Source: Fictibacillus barbaricus (GTDB lineage Bacteria; Bacillota; Bacilli; Bacillales; Fictibacillaceae). Taken from it: a stretch of 64,000 nucleotides of DNA. The stretch spans positions 1,240,001 through 1,304,000 of the forward strand of contig NZ_BMCE01000002.1 in NCBI RefSeq assembly GCF_014635025.1, read 5' to 3'. The notes under the pieces are model-generated. The model worked only from the letters and a program-made list of their open reading frames with translations, was not told the origin of the DNA and did no database searches. The position numbers and the translations under genes are program-made. Shown one piece after another: positions 39,940 to 48,554 of the stretch. Numbering within the stretch: position 1 is the first letter of the stretch; each line of letters begins with the position of its first letter.

Positions 39940-41601
39940 ATGAGAGGAAAACGGGTTTTAGTTTGTACCATGCTAAGTACAGCCATGCTTTTATCCAGTG
40001 TAACCCCTGTAATCTTTGCTGAAGGTTCTTCGAAAGAAAACCATGTAAGACCGGGTGATTGGAACCGCCCTGTTCCATCATCTGCAGTTCTTCACCCAGG
40101 CACTCCACAAAGTGCATCGTTAAAAAGTGAACCTCTTAACCAGATTGATAATTTCATTGCGCAAGAGATGGAAAAGCGAACGATGCCAGGTGCTGTCGTG
40201 CTGGTTGCGCGCAGCGGCAGTATTGCAAAACACGATGCCTATGGCTATTCCGCTCGTTACACGGACGATAAGTTTACCGAGATGGAAAATCCGGTTAAGA
40301 TGCAAAAAGACACGATCTTTGACATCGCATCGATCTCCAAGCTCTTTACTACAACTGCCGCCATGCAGCTGTATGAACAAGGAAAATTCAACTTAGACGA
40401 CCCAGTCGGAAAGTATATCCCAGAGTTTAACGAAAACGGAAAAGAAAACGTAACGATCAGACAGATCATGACACACACTTCTGGTTTTGTTGCATGGATC
40501 CCACTTTACAACATGGGAACAAACCGGGAAGACCGACTGCAGATCGCACTAAAATACAAACTAAATAAGCATCCAGGTACCACATATACATACAGCGATC
40601 TTAACTTGATCACACTTGGTGTGCTAGTAGAACGGCTCTCTGGACAGCGACTCGATGAATTTGTAAAAGAAAACATCACAGAGCCTCTTGGGATGAACGA
40701 TACGATGTACAACCCTCCAGCAGAGCTTCGGGACCGCATCGCCGCAACAGAATATCAGCCAAACATCGGCCGTGGGCTGGTCTGGGGCAGTGTTCACGAT
40801 GAGAACGCCTGGAGCCTTGACGGTGTAGCTGGACATGCCGGAGTCTTTTCAACAGCTAAAGATCTTGGTATTTTCGGTCATATGATCCTGCAAAAAGGAA
40901 AATATGGCGGAACCGAAATATTGAGGCCAGAAACGGTACGCTTGTTAACGGAAAATCAGCTTCCTCAGTTCCCGAGCAACTCACACGGCCTTGGCTGGGA
41001 GTTGAATCAAGGCTGGTACATGGACTCTCTGGCAAATGAAGAAACGCTCGGCCATACGGGCTATACCGGAACATCTATGGTGGTATCACCTAAAAATCAG
41101 ATGATTGTTCTAACGTTGACGAACCGCGTCCATCCTTCCCGGGCAACCGTATCCATAAATCCGATCAGGCGCAAAGTTGCTCAGCTTGCGGGTGATGCCA
41201 TTTCTGTACCAATGGAGCAAAGAGATAACGCGTGGTTCGCTGGTTACGGGGATAATTTAAAAAGAAGTCTCACGTTTGGTGTAGATGAAGGTGAACGCAC
41301 GATTCATTTTGAGAATTGGGTTAGCCTAGAAGATGGGAGTGACAAAGGTCTTCTCCAAGTTTCAGAAGATGGTGAAGCGTGGAGGAGCTTACCTGAAGTT
41401 TATACCGGTAAAGAAGAAAAATGGAATCATGAGAAAGTGGAGTTGCCTGAAGGAACGAAGTTTGTACGGTTTGTATATCAGACTGACGCTACTGTAAACG
41501 GCAGGGGCTGGTATGTGAACGATGTGTTTGGTACGGATTCGAGCGGTGAGAAGAAACGATTAGAAGTGATTGAAAACCAGTGGGACGAACGGGATTGGTA
41601 A
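39940..41601 (+). CDS. Secreted serine hydrolase of the beta-lactamase (class C/PBP) family, 553 aa
   Basis: A signal peptide (to about VIFAEG, residue 28), then a beta-lactamase-type domain (about 65-420) with nucleophile SISK, the second motif YSDLN and GHTGYTG as the third (HTG type). The C-terminal 120 residues form a beta-sandwich-like add-on (FVRFVYQTDATVNGRGWYVNDVF), probably carbohydrate binding. The catalytic part resembles AmiE (YbbE) and esterase EstB-type proteins, so hydrolysis of a cell-wall peptide or ester is likelier than antibiotic breakdown. AAGGAGACGTACAT precedes the ATG. It is divergent from the MraY paralogue. Confidence 0.87.
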   Translation: MRGKRVLVCTMLSTAMLLSSVTPVIFAEGSSKENHVRPGDWNRPVPSSAVLHPGTPQSASLKSEPLNQIDNFIAQEMEKRTMPGAVVLVARSGSIAKHDAYGYSARYTDDKFTEMENPVKMQKDTIFDIASISKLFTTTAAMQLYEQGKFNLDDPVGKYIPEFNENGKENVTIRQIMTHTSGFVAWIPLYNMGTNREDRLQIALKYKLNKHPGTTYTYSDLNLITLGVLVERLSGQRLDEFVKENITEPLGMNDTMYNPPAELRDRIAATEYQPNIGRGLVWGSVHDENAWSLDGVAGHAGVFSTAKDLGIFGHMILQKGKYGGTEILRPETVRLLTENQLPQFPSNSHGLGWELNQGWYMDSLANEETLGHTGYTGTSMVVSPKNQMIVLTLTNRVHPSRATVSINPIRRKVAQLAGDAISVPMEQRDNAWFAGYGDNLKRSLTFGVDEGERTIHFENWVSLEDGSDKGLLQVSEDGEAWRSLPEVYTGKEEKWNHEKVELPEGTKFVRFVYQTDATVNGRGWYVNDVFGTDSSGEKKRLEVIENQWDERDW

Positions 41602-41628
41602 GATCTTTAAAGCAGTTTCGCTATTGAC

Positions 41629-41665
41629 AAAAAGCAGTTCCTGTTGAATGAGGGGAACTGCTTAC
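41629..41665. terminator. Bidirectional terminator between serine hydrolase and fdhD
   Basis: AAGCAGTTCC pairs perfectly with GGAACTGCTT; TTTTG follows in the leftward direction. Array F lies between this hairpin and the fdhD stop. Confidence 0.75.
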
Positions 41666-41689
41666 TTCTCTTTATTCTGTTTTCTGTAC

Positions 41690-41785
41690 TTCACGGAATT
41701 TTTGCTCTTCATCACGGAAAAAAAGAGGATAATCACGGAAAAATTGCCTTCAATCACGGAAAAAACATCACTAATCACGGAATTC
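41690..41785. repeat. 21-bp-period array, TCACGGA family (array F)
   Basis: TCACGGAA begins at 41691, 41712, 41733, 41754 and 41775: five units at exactly 21 bp. The sequence between cores varies. It is in the 3' untranslated region of fdhD, and beyond the terminator of the convergent serine hydrolase. A single unit of the same core occurs at 63644. Confidence 0.92.
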
Positions 41786-41820
41786 CTTTACACCGCACAA
41801 CCTCGCACTTACACTCAGCT

Positions 41821-42615
41821 TTACTCCGTTATAATTCTTTCCGGCCTTGTATACACATTCATAGAATCGCCACGGATAAATCCAACAGTCGTAATGCCTA
41901 ATTCTTCTGCTGATTGCAGCGCAAATTCAGTTGGTGCTGACTTAGACAATACGATCTCACAGCCGATCTTCGCCACCTTCAACAAAATCTCAGATGATAT
42001 CCGCCCGCTAAACACAAGAATCTTATCCCCTATGAAAATATCATTTCGTAAACAATACCCGTATATTTTATCGAGTGCATTATGACGCCCGATGTCCATC
42101 CGGCTCAGAACAATTCCGTTCACATCACAAAGTGCAGCGTTATGAACCCCGCCTGTCTCTTGAAAGATCCCAGCCTCGCTCTGCATCTCTTTCATCAACC
42201 TGAAACAGTCCTCAGGCGTCACTTTTATCCGTACATCATTCATAGATTTTGCCATTAAAGCATCACTGGCAAACACAAACCCTTGACGACTCATTCCACA
42301 GCAAGACGTTATGTATCTTTTATTCTGCAGATTTTGATACAGCGGGTTCAGACGATCTGTTGTCACATGCACATAGCTGCCGTCTTCTTGTACCCACATA
42401 TCTTTCATATCTTTATAGTTTCGTATAATTCCTTCAGAGGCCAGATAACCAACCACCATGTCTTCTATGTACTCGGGGCTGCACACCATCGTCACGAACT
42501 CTTCCCCGTTGATTTTAATCGTCACCGGAAGTTCAGTCACAATCGTGTCTTCCACCTGTGTGGCTTTCCCGCTTTTAAACTGAAGAATTTCACGCTTCGT
42601 TACAACAGGCTTCAT
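41821..42615 (-). CDS. fdhD: FdhD, formate dehydrogenase sulfurtransferase, 264 aa
   Basis: Transfers sulfur from a cysteine desulfurase to the molybdenum cofactor before it is put into formate dehydrogenase. It has LVGYLASEGII-type VVGYLASEGII, the cysteine motif TSCCGMSRQG, GGVHNAALCD, DIGRHNALDKIYG and FSGRISSEILLKVAK, all FdhD landmarks. The ATG at 42615 follows GTGGTGGATTTG; the longer frame reaches into the next gene and is not used. It follows the DUF2294 gene after 19 bp and is divergent from the formate dehydrogenase catalytic gene. Confidence 0.93.
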   Translation of the reverse strand: MKPVVTKREILQFKSGKATQVEDTIVTELPVTIKINGEEFVTMVCSPEYIEDMVVGYLASEGIIRNYKDMKDMWVQEDGSYVHVTTDRLNPLYQNLQNKRYITSCCGMSRQGFVFASDALMAKSMNDVRIKVTPEDCFRLMKEMQSEAGIFQETGGVHNAALCDVNGIVLSRMDIGRHNALDKIYGYCLRNDIFIGDKILVFSGRISSEILLKVAKIGCEIVLSKSAPTEFALQSAEELGITTVGFIRGDSMNVYTRPERIITE

Positions 42616-42634
42616 GATCAAATCCACCACCACT

Positions 42635-42988
42635 CTATGCAATAGGTTTATCAAACACAAACACCGACACAGCCATGTCTTCATCAACTTTAAAATCAGA
42701 GAACAGATGAACAAACTTGGCACCTGTTACATCTTCCAATCCTTCTGGAGGTGCAGTCGCGTAAACATCCTGAATAAGGCGTGTTCTTGCTGCATGCACC
42801 ATTTCCTTGCCCTCTGCCGTTCGGGCAATAAACTTTTCGGTAGGCGTTAAATTCCCGTACATCGTCGAGATCGCCATGTTTTCTACAAAGACAGTATGGA
42901 TCTTTTCCGGTCCTTTTCCTAACAGGTTTTTTCGCAGTTTGCGGATAATATCATTAAAGTCATGCACTTTCTTAGACACTTGAACCAT
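42635..42988 (-). CDS. DUF2294 (Na-translocating/formate-linked) protein, about 117 aa
   Basis: A small soluble protein of the DUF2294 family: KKVHDFNDIIRKLRKNLLGKGPEKI, MYGNLTPTEKFIARTAEGKEMVHAARTRLIQDVY, then FVHLFSDFKVDEDMAVSVFVFD. In many Bacillaceae it lies beside formate dehydrogenase genes, as here; its role there is unknown. Three possible starts lie together (GTG, GTG, ATG at 42994, 42991 and 42988) after GGAGAAACA; I take the ATG. It leads the fdhD operon. Confidence 0.8.
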   Translation of the reverse strand: MVQVSKKVHDFNDIIRKLRKNLLGKGPEKIHTVFVENMAISTMYGNLTPTEKFIARTAEGKEMVHAARTRLIQDVYATAPPEGLEDVTGAKFVHLFSDFKVDEDMAVSVFVFDKPIA

Positions 42989-43076
42989 CACCACTGTTTC
43001 TCCATTTTTTACTAATCATACATGAAGTACTTACTTTTCGCACGTGATAAATATGAATGTAAGTTTACAAGTCTTA

Positions 43077-43105
43077 TTGTTCTTTCCCAATGTAAACGCT
43101 ATAAT
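43077..43105 (+). promoter_or_regulatory. SigA-type promoter of the formate dehydrogenase gene, with overlapping cre-like box
   Basis: TTGTTC (43077-43082), 17-bp spacer, TATAAT (43100-43105). TGTAAACGCTATAA, one base off the CcpA consensus, overlaps the -10. The start near 43112 gives a leader of about 200 nt. Confidence 0.7.
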
Positions 43106-43116
43106 AAGAAGAGAAA

Positions 43117-43285
43117 AGTTGGAAGAAGGAATAGTTGTCACTGTTTTTCTTCCCTCTTACTGAATTACATAACTGAAATGTTGGATTGGCTAAATAGTAC
43201 GCTCTGCTATTAAACTATTCCACCATGAACTCGCATTTTCTGTACGTGTATAGAATTTGTGCTTTCGTGGTGGATTTTTTTGTAT
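43117..43285 (+). promoter_or_regulatory. Structured formate dehydrogenase leader ending in a terminator
   Basis: GGAAGAA/TTCTTCC hairpin (about 43121-43155), a linker, then a long stem in which CCACCATG (43221-43228) pairs with CGTGGTGG, with an inner TTTTCT/AGAATT segment, followed by ATTTTTTTG (about 43274). The end has the form of an intrinsic terminator 35 nt before the gene's start region. Moco or another riboswitch would make biological sense, but I do not recognise the class. Confidence 0.5.
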
Positions 43286-43309
43286 CTTCAAACGAAAGGA
43301 AGGTTCTAA

Positions 43310-46246
43310 ATGGATAAAATGATTCAGATTTCAATTGACGGGAAAACGTACGAAGCTCCATCTGGCACGTCGATTCTCGATATTATTAATAAAAATGAAC
43401 TCCCTCATCCCCAGATTTGCTATACACCACAAGTTGACCCGATCGAGACATGTGATACGTGTATTGTAGAAGTGGATGGGAAACTCGTGCGTTCGTGCTC
43501 CACAGCTGCTCTTGATGGTATGAGTATCGAACGTTCTTCAACTCGAGCGAAAGATGCCCAAAACCAGGCGATGGACCGCTTGCTCGAAAACCACCTTCTC
43601 TATTGCACAGTGTGTGACAACAACAATGGAAACTGTAAGCTGCATAACACGGCTGAACTTATGGAGATCGAACACCAGGCTGTTCCTTATTCTCCAAAAG
43701 AAGAGCCAGTAGATATTGATATGTCTCACCCATTCTACCGCTATGATGCGAATCAGTGTATCACGTGCGGCCAGTGTGTGGAGGTTTGCCAAAACCTGCA
43801 GGTCAACGAAACGCTATCGATCGACTGGGAACGCGAACGTCCGCGTGTTATCTGGGATGCAGGTTCGAGTATAGACGATTCGTCTTGTGTGAGCTGCGGT
43901 CAGTGTGTAACGGTTTGTCCGTGTAACGCCCTTATGGAAAAATCCATGCTTGGTGAAGCTGGTTTTATGACTGGGTTAAAAGAAGATTTGCTCGAGCCGA
44001 TGGTCGAACTTGTAAAAGAAGTCGAGCCTGGCTACAGCGGTATTTTTGCCATCTCCGAAGTGGAAGCGGCTATGCGTGAAACAAGAACGAAAAAGACGAA
44101 AACGGTTTGTACATTCTGTGGTGTAGGCTGTTCGTTCGAAGTATGGACAAAAGGCAGAAAGATTTTAAAAGTCGAACCAAGTGAAGGTCCGGTAAACGCG
44201 ATCTCAACGTGCGTAAAAGGAAAGTTCGGCTGGGATTTTGTAAACAGCGAAGAGCGTCTTACTACCCCGCTTATCCGTAAAGATGGCGTTTTTGTTGAGT
44301 CTACTTGGGACGAAGCATTGACTATCATTGCGAGTAAGATGGGTTCTATTAAAAAACAATATGGCAGCAACGCACTTGGTTTCGTTTCTTCATCAAAAAT
44401 TACTAACGAAGAAAACTACTTGATGCAGAAGCTCGCACGTCAAGTAATTGGAACAAACAACGTCGACAACTGCTCACGTTATTGCCAGTCCCCTGCAACT
44501 GACGGCTTGTTCCGCACCGTTGGAATGGGTGGTGACGCTGGAACGATTCAGGATATCGCGCAAGCTGGTCTTGTAATTGTCGTTGGCGCTAACCCAACTG
44601 AAGGGCATCCAGTACTAGCGACACGCGTTAAACGAGCCCATAAGCTTCACGGCCAAAAACTGATTGTAGCCGACCTTCGTAAACACGAACTTGCTGAACG
44701 CTCTGATATTTTCATGAGTCCGAAACAAGGAACGGACCAAGTGTGGCTCATGGCGGTTACAAAATACATGATCGATCAAGGCTGGCACGATGAGGAGTTT
44801 ATTGAAGAAAACGTTCATTATTTTGATGAGTTTAAAGAAGTTCTGGAAAAATACACACTTGAATACGCAGAAGAGATTACAGGTCTTTCTCAAGAGATGA
44901 TGATCAATGTTGCAAAAATGATCCGTGACGCTGATGGTACTTGTGTCCTCTGGGGTATGGGTGTTACGCAAAATACAGGCGGAAGTGATACGTCTGCTGC
45001 GATCTCAAACCTGCTATTAGCAACGGGTAACTACCGCCGTCCTGGGGCTGGCGCTTACCCTCTTCGTGGCCACAACAACGTTCAAGGGGCTTGCGACATG
45101 GGAACTCTTCCTGCTTGGCTTCCAGGCTATCAGCATATTACCGATGACATAGCCCGTGCGAAATTTGAAAAAGCATATGGCGTTCCAATTGACGGCAAGC
45201 CTGGTAAAGATAACATTCAGATGGTTGAAGCAATCGGTACTGGTGAGATCAAAGCGATGTATTTGGTCGGAGAAGACATGGCTTTAGTCGATTCCAACTC
45301 AAACCACGTTCATGAAATGTTGTCTCAGCTTGAATTCTTTGTTGTGCAGGATATTTTCTTAACGAAAACCGCGCAATATGCAGATGTTGTGTTACCAGCA
45401 GCTCCTTCTCTAGAAAAAGAAGGAACGTTTACGAATACAGAACGCCGTGTTCAGCGTCTGTACCAAGCACTGCCGACAACTGGGGGTTCTCGCCCAGACT
45501 GGGAGATCATTCAAGCGATCGCAATCAGAATGGGAGCAGACTGGAACTACAGTCATCCGAGTGAAATTTTTGAAGAGATGGCTAGTCTCGCACCACTCTT
45601 TGGTGAAGCGAACTACGATGTGCTGGAAGGCTGGGGCAGCTTCCTATGGGGAGATTTTAGTGGAAAGAGCACGCCGCTTCTTTACACAGACGGCTTTAAC
45701 TTCCCTGATAAGAAAGCCCGTTTCGCATTATCTGACTGGATGCTTCCAGCTGAGTTTCCTGAGGAGTTCGATCTGCATATAAACAACGGGCGTATGCTCG
45801 AACATTTCCATGAAGGAAACTTAACGAACAAATCGAAAGGGATACAACACAAGGTCCCAGATGTGTTCGTTGAGGTATCACCTGCCCTTGCTGAAGAACG
45901 CGGTGTTGTTGATGGGTCTGTTGTTCGGTTGATCTCTCCTTTTGGTGCCGTTAAGCTGAATGCACTCGTTACAGACCGCGTCAAAAACAATGAGCTCTAT
46001 CTGCCGATGAACTCAGTCAATAACGAGACGGCGATCAACTTTTTAACAGGTCCTGCGCTGGATCACCGTACGCATACACCAGCTTATAAGCAAACAAAGG
46101 TACGCATGGAAATCATCAGCCGTGAAGGTGAAGTGAAGCTTCCTGGCAACAATCCGAGAAACAAAAAACGTTATCCGCAGAACGGTGTAGAAGTGGAGCG
46201 TAAATGGAACCGTCCAGGTTATGTTCACCTGACAGATGAAGTGTAA
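43310..46246 (+). CDS. Formate dehydrogenase catalytic subunit (YrhE-type), 978 aa
   Basis: A Mo/W-bis-MGD enzyme that oxidises formate to CO2. In order: a 2Fe-2S ferredoxin domain (about 1-80; CDTC), a Cys/His-rich ligand segment (about 97-115: CTVCDNNNGNC), a double 4Fe-4S ferredoxin domain (about 145-215: CITCGQCVEVC, CVSCGQCVTVCPC), then the molybdopterin oxidoreductase domain starting at TVCTFCGVGC (4Fe-4S) with the active site Cys in NCSRYCQSP near residue 391 (Cys, not selenocysteine). Dinucleotide-binding domain at about 865-960. It is the same size and layout as B. subtilis YrhE/YjgC. The partner DUF1641 gene follows after 15 bp. Confidence 0.95.
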   Translation: MDKMIQISIDGKTYEAPSGTSILDIINKNELPHPQICYTPQVDPIETCDTCIVEVDGKLVRSCSTAALDGMSIERSSTRAKDAQNQAMDRLLENHLLYCTVCDNNNGNCKLHNTAELMEIEHQAVPYSPKEEPVDIDMSHPFYRYDANQCITCGQCVEVCQNLQVNETLSIDWERERPRVIWDAGSSIDDSSCVSCGQCVTVCPCNALMEKSMLGEAGFMTGLKEDLLEPMVELVKEVEPGYSGIFAISEVEAAMRETRTKKTKTVCTFCGVGCSFEVWTKGRKILKVEPSEGPVNAISTCVKGKFGWDFVNSEERLTTPLIRKDGVFVESTWDEALTIIASKMGSIKKQYGSNALGFVSSSKITNEENYLMQKLARQVIGTNNVDNCSRYCQSPATDGLFRTVGMGGDAGTIQDIAQAGLVIVVGANPTEGHPVLATRVKRAHKLHGQKLIVADLRKHELAERSDIFMSPKQGTDQVWLMAVTKYMIDQGWHDEEFIEENVHYFDEFKEVLEKYTLEYAEEITGLSQEMMINVAKMIRDADGTCVLWGMGVTQNTGGSDTSAAISNLLLATGNYRRPGAGAYPLRGHNNVQGACDMGTLPAWLPGYQHITDDIARAKFEKAYGVPIDGKPGKDNIQMVEAIGTGEIKAMYLVGEDMALVDSNSNHVHEMLSQLEFFVVQDIFLTKTAQYADVVLPAAPSLEKEGTFTNTERRVQRLYQALPTTGGSRPDWEIIQAIAIRMGADWNYSHPSEIFEEMASLAPLFGEANYDVLEGWGSFLWGDFSGKSTPLLYTDGFNFPDKKARFALSDWMLPAEFPEEFDLHINNGRMLEHFHEGNLTNKSKGIQHKVPDVFVEVSPALAEERGVVDGSVVRLISPFGAVKLNALVTDRVKNNELYLPMNSVNNETAINFLTGPALDHRTHTPAYKQTKVRMEIISREGEVKLPGNNPRNKKRYPQNGVEVERKWNRPGYVHLTDEV

Positions 46247-46261
46247 GGAGGCGGATTTAAT

Positions 46262-46741
46262 ATGGCACAGCCAATTACCGTTGTAAAAAAGAACGAGAAA
46301 ACAGAAGATCAGGTTCAGCAGGAAAAACTGGCTGAGTTACAAAAAGCATTAGCTGAAAAAGATGAAGCGTTGAAGAGTGCCCTTGATTTTATTGGTGAAC
46401 TAAACAAGATTGGCGCTTTGGAAGCCGCGAACGCTATGCTTGAAGCAAAAGACAAGATTGCAAGTATCGCCCTTGGCCAAGCTTCCCGCGAGCCTGTAAC
46501 GAATATGATAAACAACCTGATGGGTGCAGCTGGCGTCTTAACGAAGATGGATCCTGAGGTAACAGAGAGATTGTTAGACAGTGTGGTTACTGGTGTAAAG
46601 TCAGGCGAAGATTTTGTAGATAGCGACAAGAAGATCAGTGCATTCGATTTAGTTAAGTCTCTGAAAGACCCTGATATCAACCGTGCAGTCGGATTTGGCC
46701 TTCACTTTTTGAAAGGCATGGGGAAAGAGCTAAAAAAATAA
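46262..46741 (+). CDS. DUF1641 protein (YrhD-like), 159 aa
   Basis: A small, mostly helical protein. The start is polar and coiled (EDQVQQEKLAELQKALAEKDEAL), followed by GELNKIGALEAANAMLEAKDKIASIALGQ and a C-terminal GFGLHFLKGMGKELKK, the DUF1641 pattern. B. subtilis YrhD has the same size and is encoded beside YrhE. It is a likely accessory or small subunit of the formate dehydrogenase, possibly electron-transfer or membrane attachment; no metal-binding cysteines are present. AAGGAGGCGGATTTAAT precedes the ATG. Confidence 0.88.
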   Translation: MAQPITVVKKNEKTEDQVQQEKLAELQKALAEKDEALKSALDFIGELNKIGALEAANAMLEAKDKIASIALGQASREPVTNMINNLMGAAGVLTKMDPEVTERLLDSVVTGVKSGEDFVDSDKKISAFDLVKSLKDPDINRAVGFGLHFLKGMGKELKK

Positions 46742-46744
46742 AAA

Positions 46745-46785
46745 AGGAAAGGTGATGCTCTAAGTCGGGCGTCACCTTTTTTTCA
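46745..46785. terminator. Bidirectional terminator between formate dehydrogenase locus and lysK
   Basis: AAAGGTGA pairs with TCACCTTT with T/A runs on both sides. Array G lies between it and the lysK stop codon. Confidence 0.8.
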
Positions 46786-46817
46786 TGAGTGTACGAAACG
46801 AATGCTGAGGTTGTCGA

Positions 46818-46967
46818 ATGGACAGTATTTTGCTGAAAGTCGACAGTATTTTGCTGAAAGCAGACAGTAATTTTCGAAAACCGGACAGTAAATCTCTAGA
46901 AGTGGACAGTATTATTGTAAAACCCGATAGTAACTCTCTGAAATGGATCAGATACCTCCATAATTAA
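46818..46967 (+). repeat. 21-bp-period array, GGACAGTA family (array G), also an open heptad-repeat frame
   Basis: GACAGTA (last copy GATAGTA) begins at 46821, 46842, 46863, 46884, 46905 and 46926: six units at exactly 21 bp. The rightward strand has an ATG at 46818 with GAGG about 7 bp before it. The frame is open for 49 codons with a seven-residue repeat of the type (V/A/P)DSxxLK, and stops at 46965-46967. The same core on the other strand is array E. I cannot tell whether it is translated. Confidence 0.9.
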
Positions 46968-48511
46968 AACGATAAAAGTGCAATCAACCGCTCTTTTCCC
47001 ACTGAATGAACCAACAATGGTATGCGTGGACCGCTCTTACTATCCAAAACAAGCTGATAAATGATACGAAACAACCTTTTTTGGTTGTTTTTTTTCACTT
47101 TGGGATCATCATCGTGACAAATATCATATACGTTCCTCATCAGTTCATCATCTTCAGGTTCTGAACAATCCTGCAGCACCCCAACAAAACCACTTATCCA
47201 CTTCTTTTCTGTTTCAGTTAATCCTACGTATAACGGTTCATTTCTTTCATCACGAACATGAAGCACTTTTTTAGGACACCAATTCCAAAGCCAATACTCG
47301 GCTCTTACACATACTTCTTCAACCTCTTCTAATCTGTACACCTCACCTGTCTTCTCTAAAACATCACGTACTAAGGAAGCATTAAAATTTACGAGCGGCA
47401 AAACGGACGCCACTTGCCCGAACTTTAGCCTCTTCCCTGTACCTGTTGAACACCCGGACAATTCTTGTGCTGCTCGTATCTCCTCTTTTACTTGTCTCGG
47501 ATCAGTTCCGCGATACCGTTCAAATTCCGTATAGTTTCGGATGACATCCTCATCTAGCCCGATGTGAAAAGCTGTGTTGGGCTGGTATTTTGCAAACAAG
47601 AAGAGGATAACTTCCGGCGAATAGATCCGCAATAACTCTCCAGGCGTAATGTTGTTCCCTGATGAACTCGACATCTTCTCACCGGTTCCTTTAATGCTGA
47701 TAAAGTCGTATGGTTCATATTGCGGTGCTCGATGGACGAAGATCTTAGAAACTATCTCACTTGATACACGATAGCTCCCTGTCGCTGAGGAATGGTCCCT
47801 TCCACCAGGCTCGAACACCACGTCTTCCGCCACCCATCGCATCGGCCAGTCAATTTTCCAGTTTAGCTTTATATTCATAGCTTCTAAAACCTCAACTGAG
47901 TTTGAATGACCACATGAACATGAATAACTTAATTCTCCATTTTTGAAGCTATTAACGTTTACCGTATCCTTTCGACACCATTCACAATATACATTCACGG
48001 GGTAAAAATTTTCTCGCTCCTCATCACATGGTTCTGAAGTTTTATAGTTCTTTAAAATGTCGTAGATCTGCTTTCTTTCATTCAACGCATGAAGAATCTG
48101 TGAGTTATATCTTTTTGATCTGTACTCCTTACTCTGATAAATAAACTCCGGCACAATGCCGAACGCTTGTAACGACGTCTCAAACTCTTTTTCAAAGTGC
48201 TCGGAATACGAGTGATGGCACCCAAACGGACACGGAATCTCGGAGTACGGCAAACCAATGTATTGTTCAAATGACGCATCCACGTTCTTAGGCACTTTGC
48301 GAAATCGATCAAAGTCATCCCATGAAAAGATGAAACGCGTTTTCTTTCCCATACTCTGAAGTGCTCTTACTACAAAGTAGGTTGTCACCACTTCTCTAAA
48401 GTTCCCAATGTGGACCGAACCAGACGGACTAATGCCGGACGCGCAGACAAAGGTTTCTCGATCCGGATATTTACGTGTTAATTCTTCTGCTATTCGATAA
48501 GCCCAATGCAT
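46964..48511 (-). CDS. lysK: Class I lysyl-tRNA synthetase, 515 aa
   Basis: The archaeal-type (class I) LysRS, unrelated to the usual class II LysS. Rossmann catalytic domain with SGISPSGSVHIGNFREV (HIGH-type motif) and KGTGEKMSSSSGN (KMSKS-type); a zinc-like CxxC...CxC insertion (CEWCRKD...CSCGHS) at about 180-205; an alpha-helical anticodon-binding domain to the end. It charges tRNA-Lys. In the B. cereus group the enzyme occurs beside LysS and is induced in stationary phase under a T-box. The start ATG at 48511 follows AGAGGTGATTCAATC. A T-box leader precedes it. Confidence 0.95.
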   Translation of the reverse strand: MHWAYRIAEELTRKYPDRETFVCASGISPSGSVHIGNFREVVTTYFVVRALQSMGKKTRFIFSWDDFDRFRKVPKNVDASFEQYIGLPYSEIPCPFGCHHSYSEHFEKEFETSLQAFGIVPEFIYQSKEYRSKRYNSQILHALNERKQIYDILKNYKTSEPCDEERENFYPVNVYCEWCRKDTVNVNSFKNGELSYSCSCGHSNSVEVLEAMNIKLNWKIDWPMRWVAEDVVFEPGGRDHSSATGSYRVSSEIVSKIFVHRAPQYEPYDFISIKGTGEKMSSSSGNNITPGELLRIYSPEVILFLFAKYQPNTAFHIGLDEDVIRNYTEFERYRGTDPRQVKEEIRAAQELSGCSTGTGKRLKFGQVASVLPLVNFNASLVRDVLEKTGEVYRLEEVEEVCVRAEYWLWNWCPKKVLHVRDERNEPLYVGLTETEKKWISGFVGVLQDCSEPEDDELMRNVYDICHDDDPKVKKNNQKRLFRIIYQLVLDSKSGPRIPLLVHSVGKERLIALLSF

Positions 48512-48554
48512 GATTGAATCACCTCTTCAATGTAATAAAAAAGAAAAACAAAAA

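Noticed and set aside
41644-42085. Two overlapping frames through array F as protein genes
   Set aside because: They are open mainly because of the 21-bp period, have no ribosome binding site, and extend antisense into fdhD.
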